A stretch of 64,000 bases of DNA from Apostichopus japonicus. Lineage: Eukaryota > Echinodermata > Holothuroidea > Aspidochirotida > Stichopodidae. Position numbers and translations under genes: made by a program. Where the stretch lies: assembly GCF_037975245.1 (NCBI RefSeq), contig NC_092566.1:17087001-17151000 (forward strand), read 5' to 3'. Within the stretch, counting starts at the first letter, position 1, and each line of letters starts with the position of its first letter. This document shows positions 50,701 through 61,481 of the stretch, one piece after another. The notes under the pieces are model-generated. The model worked only from the letters and a program-made list of their open reading frames with translations, was not told where the DNA came from and did no database searches.

Positions 50701-53700
50701 GTTATTTCTAATATGATTATAATAATGTGTAAATGTAAGTTGGCCTGACGTTTCCATCCTAGCAGGATCTTCTTCAAAGGCTAAATGACAAGTAACAGCT
50801 AGTAACATAACATTGTAGTTATTCTAAAGCACTGAACAAGAGGTCGAAATTTGGCGCTATAATGTAACCCTACGAATGAATTCATTTAGTTATGTTCGTC
50901 TAACTTCTGTTTTGAGACAGTCGATGATTTTATTTTCCGTATACAATGTTTTTCTTCTAGAAAGAATCGCCAATATTTAGGAGTGAAGTAAATTAGTATC
51001 CACCAAATGGTTTATCTCAAAAGGCCAATTCAGCTATGTAAATTGTATAATGTTTTTTGTCAAAACTTCGAGAGGAAGTAGGAAGTCAAAAGTTAATGCA
51101 TTTTACGTCCTCCCCCATATCCGTTCCTGTATATTTATTGCTTAACCAAAAAAAATAAAAGGAAACGTGTTTTGAAACAAATACATAAAACATGAATGTC
51201 TCATCCCATCAAAATTGCAGCGTATTATTATTACTGAGTGATAGGAAGTGGCTCCGAAACTGGGTACTTGGGAGTATACATCGCTGAGAGTTTGACCTTT
51301 CCTTGCCATGTATGAAAGGCAATAAGCGACGTTTTTGACATAGTATCGAGTTTGTCATTTGTTGTGTCTTTCTTTAACCAAAATGAAAGTAAAAATAAAA
51401 CTGTTAGCAAACTGCTTATCCACTAGAGAACCTGTGAAAGAGAACGTGTAAAAGTAAGTTGGCCTGACGTTTCAATCCTAGCAGGATCTTCTTCGAAGGC
51501 TATATGACAAGTAACAGTTACAGAAGGGACACAAACACGCATAGAATACAAACAGATTAATGAGCATGGTGAACACAAAGAGATATATGTACGGGGATTA
51601 GTGGAAAAGGGATGGAGAGAATAAAGAAAGAAACCAACAGGGAAGAGGAGAGGTAGGAGATAAACATTGGAGGGACCAAAATGCTATGGAAAAGGTTTTC
51701 AATACTATTATTGTTCCACACGTGTTCAATTCGTTGCCTGTCTGGTACCATTACATATTGCAGAAAGACAAAGAAAGAATAAAGAACTTCCTTAAAAACA
51801 CATCAGCTATATTTCATTTAGATTACAAGATACTTGTAGATAAAGTAAATGCTGTGGGATAAACTGATTTTACAATCACCCTTTGTATATACTATTAAAA
51901 AAAGGTCTTCTGCACAAATTGAACAGAAACCTTAGAAATCCTCATCTTGCCAAAATACAGAATACAAGTGTGCTGAAATGCTTTTATATACCGTGCTTCT
52001 TTATACATTCAATCCGAGCAATTAGAAAGTGTTTTGTAGTCTGTTTGTTAGGTCGTTTTATGTATTAACTTTTGTATACTATGTATTGTATTTTACATGA
52101 TATCCTATCTTCTTAACTTTTGCCCACTTTTGTATTAGTTAGTTTGCTCGTTAACTTATTTTATGACTCTATAAGACTATATGACTTTATAAATTTTATG
52201 TTTATGCTGGAATGAATGAATGAAATAATAAATAAATAAAAATACCATGCACTGTTTAATTAATTCTAATAAATTATGCGCGGAACTATTCTGTGTACAA
52301 ACTTCGTTTCCTCGTCCACGCGGATTGACATTGCGCAAGCCTCATGTAAATTCCCAATGAATTGTATTTTGTGCGTGTTTTTGTCCCCTCTGTTACTGTT
52401 ACTTGTCATTTAGCCTTTGAAGAAGATCCTGCTAGGATCGTAACGTCAGGCCAACTTACTTTTACACAGATTTCTAATTTCTTATAATTTGCGCTTAGAA
52501 AAGTGCATGTGAGTACAAAAACTGTCTTTCATAGGAAATTATGTGAGTCACTGAATAATATGTACATTACCTTTTTCAATAAAATGCTAAAATAGCGTTA
52601 CATGTCAGTAGAAAGTACATTAAGTTGAGTGTTCGATGATAGTTTCATCATTATGTAAACAACGTGTGGCTTGTTCTCTTCTTATAGATGTACGTGCATG
52701 TTTTTTATAGCTTTATGCATTTGCTGCCATCATTTAACACAAAGAGTAAAAGGAAATGCAGTAGGACAAGACAATAGTCTTTATTTCATAGACTGTCAGC
52801 CGGCATGTGTCTTCTTTTTTTCGTCTAAAATTGTAGTCTGTATAAGCTAATTTCAATAGAGGAATTCAACAGAAACCCCTTTTTACAATATTATCAAACA
52901 ACTGTTACCATATCTGCTTTTCCTTTTTTCCCCCTTTTTTTTTGGAAGGTGGGCATTTTGAAAGTCGTCACATGACAAGAGAAAATGATTTAATTGCCTT
53001 TTTAAATGCCCCTCATGTTTCACGTGTAGTTACTAGATGGGTGTGATATGAAGAGCAGAATGATTAAGTTTCGCAGTTGGTTGCCGACATTTGACCAGCT
53101 TTATTAACGGTCATTTGCTAACTATGTTCTTATGCTGAAGAATGGGACCAGTGTAAAGGAGTTTGGTGGCAAGTCAATTTTTTTGGCAGGAAGCAGGCTC
53201 ACGTTTTCCGATATTTTTGGAGGTTATCATCATTTTCAACATTTCTTCATCATTGTTGACAGGAAGGCGATTCCCACTTCGAGACAGTCATGCACTGAAC
53301 ATTGTGGCTGCATTCGGTTTCCTTTTCAAATATCATTTCGTCTGCAAACTTGGATTATCCTCCACAACATGTGTTTGTTTGTAGGTTGTCGTGTACAAGA
53401 TCTCTTGTTATGTCCGGGACACTTAATAAGTTGATTGTATGTCTAACAGTTCCTATAGTTACAGCTATGTTATTTGGGAGGAAAGGGGCTGTAAAACGTG
53501 AGTATCTGATCATAAAGAAATGGAAAGCAAGTTGACTTCACCGTCACTCATTTGCTTCGTGTTTGTTACAAAACTGTTACAAAACGTTACAAAATTTACA
53601 AAACTGCTCTTTATCGGCTAAAAATTGGCAACTTAATGCCATTCTTCATGTCATTCTGTAAAACTGCTCTAAAATGCATCATCCCAGATCTATATCAAAA

Positions 53701-56700
53701 CATATAATGACAAACCAGGAACTGTCAATTTGCCCTTCTTTTTTCCCGTTTCCCTCTCATTGAGCATCTATTGAGACTACTCACGGATAGATCAGTTTAC
53801 GATATGAAGAACTATTGAACTGATCAATTTCCGTAACTAATCCTAACCAAATGTCAACTTGGCTTAACTTTCTAAGATTTATATATATAATACATTGCCA
53901 TTATAACCGAAGTAGTTGATCTATGGTTTTCTTAGAGAGACGGAAATACGGAGAACATATTTTAAGTTGATTATTAAACTGAACTTCCCGACTTGATTTC
54001 GATTTGTAAGATCATGTGATGTGATAAACCAGAACAGGATACTACATACAGCATATGATATCCTTTGTCGTTCCTATAGCGAACTTAGGTATATTTAGAA
54101 CTATATGGCACTAAACTATATATATCGTTGACTGTATTCACGGCTGCCATGATATAACATTTTAATATACATGAAATCGGTGTTGAGAGTTGATCAAACA
54201 ACCTAAGAGCTATGACACAACAGACAAAAAATTGTTGAGGAAGAGAAGATATATAACCGAATTCACTACACGTTTCTGTCAGATTAATGACAATGCTTCT
54301 GGTAGCAAGCAGATTTGTAATCACAACAGGATGAGTATAAATACAGAGTTAGACCCAACCATTCCTACCACCCCCCTCACCCACCCCCTCCCTGCTCCCG
54401 TGAAATGTGTGAGAGTAAACCTAATCGGCACGAGTAGGATTAGGTCATTTTGCATTATTAACTATATTTCTATTCAAATATGTCTCAAAGACAATTATAC
54501 AAGTTACACAGAGCGAGGACGAGTAAAGAGTATAAGGACGAGTAAAGAGTATAAGGACGAGTAAAGAGTATAAGGACGAGTAAAGAGTATAAGGACGAGT
54601 AAAGAGTATAAGGGACGAGTAAAGAGTATAAGGACGAGTAAAAAGTATAAAGACGAGTAAAGAGTATAAGGACGAGTAAAGAGTATAAGGACGAGTAAAG
54701 AGTATAAGGACGAGTGAAGAGTGTAAAGACGAGTAAAGAGTATAAAGACGAGTAAAGAGTATAAGGACGAGTAAAGAGTATAAGGACAAGTAAAGAGTAT
54801 AAGGACAAGTAAAGAGTATAAGGACGAGTTAAGAGTATAAGGACGATTTAAGAGTATGAGGACGAGTAAAGAGTATAAGGACTCGTAAAGAGTGTAACGA
54901 TTTGTAAAGAGTTTAAGGAGGAGTAAAGAGTGTAAGGACTCGTAAAGAGTATAAGGACTCGTAAAGAGTGTAAGGACGAGTAAAGAGTATAGGGACGAGT
55001 AAAGAGTTTAAGGACGAATAAAGAGTATAAGGACGAGTAAAGAGTATAAGGACGAGTAAAGAGTATAAGGACGAGTAAAGAGTGTAAGGACGAGTAAAGA
55101 GTATAAGGACGAGTAAAGAGTGTAAGGACTCGTAAAGAGTATAAGGACTAGTAAAGAGTATAAGGACTAGTAAAGACTGCGAGCTCACTACATGTATCAT
55201 ATCTCTTGCGGAAAGAAATAGACTGGTCAATGATCACCTAACCGACTTGTTCAGGCTTAAACTCCTGGGAATTTCAACGACGTTCCGATTCAGAGTGATC
55301 TTATAGTTGCAACTTAAAGATGGTTTCGTTCATTTGTTTGTTCTATTTTGAAAAGTTCATCAGTTCTGAACAAATTTTGTACGTAACATTCTGGCATCGT
55401 TGTAACAATACTTGGTTACAACCAATCCAATGTCCCCCTGCAATTAGTATATAATCATCCCATCGTATATGTGTAATTCATGTGAAACAATAAAATCATT
55501 ACACTTACAAACCTTCCTTGTTTGTCCCGACAATGTCTTCATTTGGAATAAAATGTTGTACTGGTTTTACATTACATTAGCTTGTGCGCAATAGCACATT
55601 TTAGCAAAATTGAATGATAAATAAAACGTTAAATCACACGATCATCGGCCGAGGTACCTTAGATTAAGAGGTTGCTTGGTAACGTAGGACATGTAACACA
55701 ACATGTGCATATTGAACGTAACTATGGAACGCCGTTCCCCAAAAAACTTCCGTTTAAGTTGTTTCTGTATGTATGTATGTATGCGTGTATGTATGTATGT
55801 ATGTATGTATGTATGTATGTATGTATGTATGTATGTATGTATGTATGTATGTATGTATGTATGTATGTATGTATGTATGTATGTATGTATGTATGTATGT
55901 ATGTATGTATGTATGTATGTATGTATGTATGTATGTATGTATGTATGTGTGTATGTATGTGTGTATGGGTGTATGTATGTATGTATGTAGACTAATCCTG
56001 TTTGTGTGTACCTATGCATACACGAACGCGTACTTATGCATAATTAGGTATACACCAACTCGTACATGTGCACAAACTATGTCTACGCAAACGCATATGC
56101 ACAAACTAGCTATACGCAGATGCGTACATATATGCGCAAGCTTGTATTCAGCTACGTTTCATATCTCCGAAAGGATATATGTTGAATAATGGGATGCAGG
56201 TTAACCCCAAACCCACACTCAGACAATATCGGAGAGGGAAGTTAGTAGGGTTTAAGATAGACCAGGATTTTTTCAACTATAATTACAGACACCGTTACAA
56301 TTTCTCTGAGGCTATAAGTACCAAACGCGATTAGCCCTTTTTGGTCACTTGTTGGCTTTCAGAACAATCGCCCACGCGAGTAGCGTACTAAGGTGGCATA
56401 CTCCTATAAGAGTCTATATCCATCCACTCGATTTCTCTCCCTCAGAAAAAGTGCCAAAGAGCAGCCGGAGAATATTTTTTGACCTGTTATCAATCAGAAA
56501 ATTGGGTCAATTGAGGCAATTTAAGACCCCTTTAGGCCTCCCACGAGCAGCGTAGGAAAATTGCTTACTACTGAGTGAAGAGGTTTGTTTACAAGTGACG
56601 AAAACTTCCGACTCGGATAGCAAAAAATCTGCGCGGTCATGGTGCGAAAAATTGATAGTGCCATGAAAGGCCAACTTGTCAGCTATACGGTGATGGGTAG

Positions 56701-58135
56701 CGTTTAGCTATTGAAAACATTTTTGATTATCACAAAATGTAATTAAAACGAAAAATGATATCTCGTACATTAATTTCGTTTATACTGGTCATTTATTGGC
56801 CCAAACTTTTCACGGGGATAACTTAAGTAATTGATGGGAGTCATTATGTTCTTCTGTTTACCTTGTTTAGTGAAGTGATTTTGCATTGAATTGACGCAGT
56901 TACCTATAGTGTGTGGATATGAACGCGTTGATGTATACCTAATTTGTGCATTATGTACGCGTTTGTGTAGACATGTATGCACAACAGTATTATTCTACAT
57001 TTATTTTACACAAACAAAACGAGGTGTTTGCTCGAAAGGCGTTCCCTACATACCGTAGACTCTTCAATATATCTGACGTTTTACATATAGTAGCCTAGGT
57101 ATTTACTATTATTATACAATTGATTCTCTTATAGGAATGCTTTACCGCGCTATTAGCTTACTCGATGACCATGCATGCAGATTTAACATCAACAAACTGA
57201 AATGACCCTATGTGAGTGTGTGGTTTACAGGACAAGCACAACTCGGACGGCCATGTTGCACACGTCAATCAACAACCTTGTTTACAGCGCCGTCATTCGT
57301 ACATGTGTACTAAAATGACAAGAGGTAGGAAAATTAAGATAATGATATTTATAAAGCACATCGGTTTGACCTACGCTTATCTATGTATACCTTATTTTGG
57401 AAGTTCCTTGCACTTATGATCTGGGTCCCCCCCCCCTGCCCCACCTCTGGAATTTCTTCCGCCATTAAATCAGTTCCCAACTAATTCCTCAACTAACTTG
57501 AGTGGAGAACAATTCGAAGGGTTAGTATGGGCATTCGGTACTTTTCGCCTATGCTTTCTTATACACATCTATTTCGAAAGCTACCGGTGAAAATCTTTCA
57601 TCCACCACCACAATAAATTGAGAAACTTTTTTTCAGCGCCGAGACAACCAGATTCCATTCAAGATTGCTGAAATTTAGGGGTAACAACTTTCTTTCAAAC
57701 TGTTTCCTGTTATAGAATGAATATCACATCATTATCACTTCAATTGATTAATAAATAATGCATTCGTGGAAGAAAATAGTTTGAAAGTTCAAAAGTTTAG
57801 AAATATATATAAAATTATTCTTAGTTTAGCATTCTTCATTGAGTAATCGTTGCCGTATAAAAAATTCAAATAATTAATCGATATTATTACAATCATATGA
57901 TATCAAAAAAGGTAGTGAATATAAATTGACACAATAAAAGAAAGTCTTGAAATAATGACCTAATCTAATGCAAGTATACCAATGTTTTCCAAATCAGCTA
58001 AAGTACTGCTTGGTGCGAATTTCAGAACCCAAAACCTAGTAGAAAGATACAAGTGTAGAATTTTACATTACCCTCACAACTTGAAATGGCACATGAAATT
58101 ACAGTAACCAATATTTGACACAGTATTGTCCTCAT
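42841..58135 (-). CDS. Adhesion G-protein-coupled receptor, gene B (complete, 14 exons)
   Basis: Exons, 5' to 3': 58135-58072, 50561-50451, 48973-48929, 48645-48607, 48439-48314, 48150-48038, 47304-47155, 46524-46194, 45906-45680, 45321-45157, 44760-44642, 44286-44024, 43560-43500, 43264-42841. All have GT-AG borders and matching phases. They sum to 2,238 bp, or 745 residues, without a stop. Order: signal peptide (1-21), LDLa-like module (to 58), Thr/Ser-rich linkers (to 86), a two-Cys module (to 128), a HormR-like Cys/Trp segment (to 166), GAIN domain (to about 450), GPS, seven helices, short tail. Adhesion GPCRs cleave themselves at the GPS and are activated by the tethered peptide. The ligand is unknown. 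It is a paralogue of genes A and C on the same strand. The weakest point is the direct splice from exon 1 to exon 2 across 7.5 kb; an undetected exon there is possible. Confidence 0.88.
44541..44600. repeat. CA/TA microsatellite in gene B
   Basis: (CA)n, then catacatata, then a long (TA)n followed by ATA trinucleotides; it lies just downstream of the TM1 exon's donor site. Confidence 0.95.
45157..45321 (-). CDS. Gene B exon 10: GPS motif
   Basis: 55 codons, phase 0-0. CVFWSVREGTDYGFWSEEGC then CTCNHLTSFAVLV carries the four GPS cysteines, both tryptophans and the H-L/T cleavage triad, so self-cleavage between Leu450 and Thr451 is predicted. The new N-terminus TSFAVLVGIG is the tethered agonist. 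Confidence 0.93.
45680..48150 (-). CDS. Gene B exons 6-9: HormR-like segment and GAIN domain
   Basis: Exon 6 encodes YCGEHSWMEPVLNKC, then the start of a helical region (ALSLIERLANV). Exon 7 (47304-47155) and exon 8 (46524-46194) encode mostly helical GAIN subdomain A. Exon 9 (45906-45680) encodes the beta-rich subdomain B: ISFFIYRDSGLFQ, SQIIGANVEGFVVKDLP and AVVIQFRNTTSE, leading straight into the GPS. Several N-x-S/T sites are visible (NVT, NFT, NST, NIT, NTT). Confidence 0.85.
48314..48973 (-). CDS. Gene B exons 3-5: two mini-exons and a two-cysteine module
   Basis: Exon 3 (48973-48929, 45 bp) encodes TTLGPITSVRPVI. Exon 4 (48645-48607, 39 bp) encodes STKVLQRIGTTR. Exon 5 (48439-48314, 126 bp) encodes IPTVQCPSEGLIFRG and SFSIQTCENGAKN. 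All three are phase 1-1, so each could be skipped or duplicated without breaking the frame. Exons 3 and 4 look like O-glycosylated linkers. Confidence 0.75.
49591..50088 (+). mobile_element. 5'-truncated non-LTR retrotransposon fragment in a gene B intron
   Basis: Flanked by a 13-bp perfect duplication, GGTGCTACAAACT (49578-49590 and 50089-50101). The plus strand encodes NCELWGTTKDLVRKFDNFQR, RLRFFGHVARLQED and DRDTWRRFIIEHVG, the terminal region of an endonuclease-RT polyprotein. One in-frame stop lies at 49918. The 3' end is a short TACTACTA tail. Young enough for the duplication to be intact. Confidence 0.9.
50451..50561 (-). CDS. Gene B exon 2: LDLa-like module
   Basis: Phase 1-1, 36 whole codons: GFRC, ADGSLVPLTWAC, DGSMDCIDGSDETSC. 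The Ca-binding D/E cluster (CDG..DC.DGSDE) is kept. The third cysteine is replaced (SLVP where GRCIP is usual). The first is also absent (QRNDKGFRC), unless an unseen exon supplies it at the splice. Only the pairs corresponding to C2-C5 and C4-C6 remain. Confidence 0.85.
50727..50806. repeat. Solitary arm of the 51.4-kb inverted-repeat element
   Basis: gtgtaaatgtaagttggcct through gacaagtaacagctag; same orientation as the left arm at 51,446, about 90% identical by eye. Confidence 0.75.
51446..52467. mobile_element. Element with about 105-bp terminal inverted repeats
   Basis: The left arm (51446-51552) gtgtaaaagtaagttggcct... is repeated inverted at 52361-52467, with about 90% identity by eye. 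Both arms contain an atcctagcaggat hairpin followed by cttcttc, a segment matching the solitary copy at 50,727. The interior holds no recognised gene. No convincing target duplication was found. It could be a PLE terminal structure or a foldback DNA element. Confidence 0.65.
54517..55170. repeat. 19-bp minisatellite in gene B intron 1
   Basis: About 34 units of GACGAGTAAAGAGTATAAG with scattered variants (gactcgt, gacaagt, gtgtaag). Long frames on the minus strand (LYSLLVLILFTRPYT repeats) are a product of the repeat, since 19 bp cycles through all frames, and are not genes. Confidence 0.97.
55766..55986. repeat. ATGT tetranucleotide microsatellite
   Basis: About 220 bp of nearly pure (ATGT)n with a few gtgt variants at the edges. 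Frames with YVCM or YIHT repeats are artefacts of it. Confidence 0.97.
58072..58135 (-). CDS. Gene B exon 1: start codon and signal peptide
   Basis: Encodes MRTILCQILVTVISCAISSC then E, ending in phase 1 at GTAATG. It is hydrophobic, with small residues near the likely cleavage site. The same phase and design occur in gene A exon 1. No other signal-peptide-like exon was found between 50.6 and 63 kb on this strand. Confidence 0.7.
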
Positions 58136-59199
58136 TTTAGGATCCAATTGGAGCAAATTATCACTTTCTAAGTTCCAGTAACACTCAGATGAAAGTCAAT
58201 CTTGAAACGGCACATAAGTGACATGTAGCTCTGTCGACTTTAAGTTCGGAATCGCCAGTTGTGTACTGACGAGCAATGTGAATTTGTTTCATTTTTTTAA
58301 TGCAATTTCCGTGTGTTTACTTTGACTGACACGGCTGACACGCCAGACATTCCAACTCCATACCTTATAAACCAGGAAGCTTGTATAGTGTCATATTCAG
58401 TGGCGGTTATATATTGATAGTCACAGACAGGCGGTAGGAGCCGGGGGGGGGGGGGGGCACTTAGAGAACGTCCCTCCATGGTTTTTTTCAACATAGCAAA
58501 TGTGCCCTACTGGGAAATAAAATGTCCCCTTTAGATGAAGAACTGTCTTTTGGAATATCTTAAGCCTTTGTTAATTTTAAAATTTTGTTTTTATTATTTA
58601 TTATCAGTCTGTGCATGCTATTTTTTAAAATGGCATCCCATATCTTTTTTGTAGAATGGTTAACAATAAACAATCTTAATAAAAAGTATTGATAGCATAC
58701 TAACACATCATATATATTTAAGTGATATGGCCGGTGTGTATCGGTTTATAGCATAACGAGGTGTGGTTGTGGAATGAGAAAGTGCCTGATGTTGTGCCCC
58801 CCCCCCCCGACTTTTTGGAAGCTTCCTATCCCCTGGTCACATTGGCTTTCCAACCACTTGGTTCGTGTTATTTTTATACTACACGTCTCGAACCTTGAAG
58901 TTATTTTACGCGATGCAACCAATATGAACCTTTTGACCTCATTCACCTCTCTTTCCATCGATCTTAGCGCAAACAGGAATTTCCTTTCATATTTGCAAAA
59001 ACGAATAACGCTACGCTTCCTTCCTTGTAGGAAGCACATAGGCTGATTTGTTGACACTATATCCACCAAACAGCTACAGTTTTAGTGCAGTTATGCGTCG
59101 TAGCATTATGTATAATAACGAACATTTTCAGACTTGAACCAGATGCAATGTATATACATGTTCATATTCATGTTGACTTAACCTATTCTTTTAACAAGA
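58136..59199. other. Upstream region of gene B, no feature recognised
   Basis: No exon was found. G and C homopolymers lie at 58,442 and 58,797. It probably includes the gene B promoter just above 58,135. Confidence 0.45.
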
Positions 59200-60490
59200 G
59201 GGAAATGTGTTTCTGGACCAAATGAATCCGTTTGAAATATCGAGACTGAATTATGAGAAAGTTGACTATCTCGTCCAGATTTTTGGTAAATCTAAACCCT
59301 TATGATTTTTTTTTTTTCAAATTTCGGCCGTTTTCAAATCTCCCCAAACTGACAGAAAAGGATGGCGCCCTTTGAAGTTGAAATCAGAACATCATCGTGT
59401 GAAATTAGGACTCGAAAGTCGCTGAAAAGACAATATATTTTCAACATAAAATCTTTATGTCATAATTTAATACATATTAAATTTCGAAGCGACATTGGAT
59501 GATAATTTCACTTCTTACCAGAGGGAAATGTGTTTCTGTTCCAAATGACTACATTAGATATATCGAGACTAAAGTCTGAGAAAGTTGACTTTTTCATCCA
59601 AATTTTTGGTAAGGCTATATATATAAACCCTTAAAAAAATGTCAAATTTCCACATATAGCTCATAACTGTTGTTTAATCCATGAAATCGGTTGACTTAGC
59701 TATCCTTTGCATAAAAATGACCATTGAACCTTCATATCAATGTTATTTAATTTTCCTTTAAGATATGGACCTATAATTGCAGTTTTATTGCCTGGTTGGT
59801 AACAGAATGGGCGGCTCTATGACATGGGCCTGTTTTGGGAACAATTTATAATATCACGGTGTCGGCCAAAAATTGCAAAAATCATAAGGCCTTACCAAAA
59901 TGTCAAATTTCGACCAAAAATCGAATCTTTCCGATTTTGATCAGGATGGATTATATCGATTCCCGTAATTCATATCTGTTGTTTAATCCATAAAAAATCC
60001 GTTGACTGAGCTACGATTTTTATTAAAATGACATTTAAACATTCCTATCAATATTATTTAATTTTCCTTTAAGATATGGACCTACTATCGCATTTTTATT
60101 GCCTGCTTGCCTGCTTGGTAACAGAATGGGCCACTCTATCACATAAGCCTGTTTCGGGAACAATTAAACAATCACGATTTCGGCCAAAAATTGAAAAAAA
60201 AAACATAAGGTCATGCATGCCCTTACCAAAATGTCAAATTACGACCAAAAATCGAATCTTTCGGATTTCGATCAGGATGGATTATATCGATTCCCGTAAT
60301 TCATATCTGTTGTTTAATCCATAAAAATCGGTTGACTGAGCTATCATTTTTATAAAAATGACATTTAAACATTCATATTAATATTATTTAATTTTCCTTT
60401 AAGATATGGACCTATTATGGCAGTTTTATTGCCTGGTTGGTAACAGAATGGACCGCTCTATCGCATGGACCTGTTTTAGGAGCAATTAAG
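59200..60490. repeat. Diverged tandem repeat, units of about 308-331 bp
   Basis: The anchor tgttgtttaatcca occurs at 59,669, 59,977 and 60,308. Each is followed by ttaattttcctttaagatat ggacct and later by gcctggttggtaacagaatg or a close variant. A related shorter piece (agagggaaatgtgtttctg) occurs near 59,200 and 59,521. Confidence 0.8.
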
Positions 60491-60576
60491 CGGTTGGAAG
60501 GCAGTGGATCCACTATCGTTCCATGCAAAGACGAAATGTATGTAAGGGCAACCAAAGCATCCAACACCTTGTATAT

Positions 60577-60737
60577 CACCCGATACTCATAGCTAGTATA
60601 CAGTAAATACTGTCCATATTCCACTACTATGCCACCTGTAACACATGTGACCGTGTTACGAACACAGCGCAGTAGTCACTGATGCACGGTTGTGGAACAT
60701 GAACAATAGTTACTATACTAGCTATGAGTATCGGGTG
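60577..60737. repeat. Palindromic repeat family, copy 3 (best preserved)
   Basis: About 161 bp starting cacccgatactcatagctag and ending ctagctatgagtatcgggtg, a near-perfect terminal inverted repeat. The centre contains gtaacacatgtgaccgtgtt. It is probably a small non-autonomous DNA transposon. Confidence 0.75.
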
Positions 60738-60906
60738 TGTAAGTCCATATCTGACGTGCTGTGGTCTGAATAATTGAAATGTCGCCTAACTGAAGAACCA
60801 GTCTGAATATTGTTACATGTGAAGCTGTGGGCATAGAAATGTATCTTTGGGTCACCTACATATAAGCACACCACAGGTATACTACTGACTATGGCTTATT
60901 TTGATA

Positions 60907-61030
60907 ATCGCTTCTCGGCCTCTTTGGCTAGGGTCATGAGTAGTTTGCTCCGTGACCTATGAAGAAGGATCATGTGTAATGTCTGTTACTTTTCTAAGGG
61001 ACTCGTGGTACACATCTGGCATTTATCACA
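60907..61030 (+). pseudogene. U2 snRNA-like pseudogene
   Basis: It starts ATCGCTTCTCGGCCTCTTTG then GCTAGGGTCATGAGTAGT, which matches the invariant 5' end of U2 snRNA (ATCGCTTCTCGGCC-TTTTGGCTAAGATCA...GTAGT) with one insertion and a few changes. Further on, gatcatgtgtaatgtctgtt resembles the next U2 segment again. The Sm site and 3' stem-loops are not recognisable, so it is a truncated, rearranged copy. Confidence 0.55.
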
Positions 61031-61481
61031 CAGTCACAGTGTCGACTCAAGGGGGCTGGGGTTGAGAGTCAACCAGTAGTTTTAGTTGTTTGGTCCTCGT
61101 GCTCAGGTTCTTTTTTATTCCTTTTTGCGACTTATGATAAAGAAGGAAAGGGGCAGGTAAATTACGTTTGATGTGGTGAAGTAATTGGCCTTTGTTTTGT
61201 GTGTGTGCTTTGCTACTTAAAAAGAACAGAATAATATTATTGCAATGACTCGCCAAATCTTACAATCGTCTGCGAGAAAGGGTTTGACGTAATGTGAACG
61301 TCATTTGTGTAATCTATTTTACTGTTTTTTTTAATTAAGATAGCAGATTACACAATTAAAACGAAGACGCGTTCTTCAGCTCGAAATAATGATTGGTGCA
61401 AATAAAACTAAATTCTGACAAAATCTCTGCTTTGAATCAAATGCAAACTGAATGCTACTATTTTTTTTACTTTTAATCATT

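Larger units (their letters stand above)
50562..58071. other. Gene B intron 1, 7.5 kb, repeat-rich
   Basis: Contents listed separately: two copies of an inverted-repeat element, a 19-bp minisatellite and an ATGT microsatellite. The frame at 53,132-53,535 and other frames show no recognisable motif. Confidence 0.6.

Noticed and set aside
53132-53535. Overlapping plus-strand frames of 73-100 codons
   Set aside because: No recognisable motif, several frames open at once and no splice sites that extend them; located in gene B's intron.
54517-55170. CRISPR-like array
   Set aside because: Units are contiguous 19-mers without spacers, in a eukaryotic intron.
54445-55230. Long minus-strand frames with LYSLLVLILF repeats
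   Set aside because: Translation of the 19-bp minisatellite; all three frames are open for the same reason.
55642-56189. Frames with YVCM or YIHT repeats
   Set aside because: Translation of the ATGT microsatellite.
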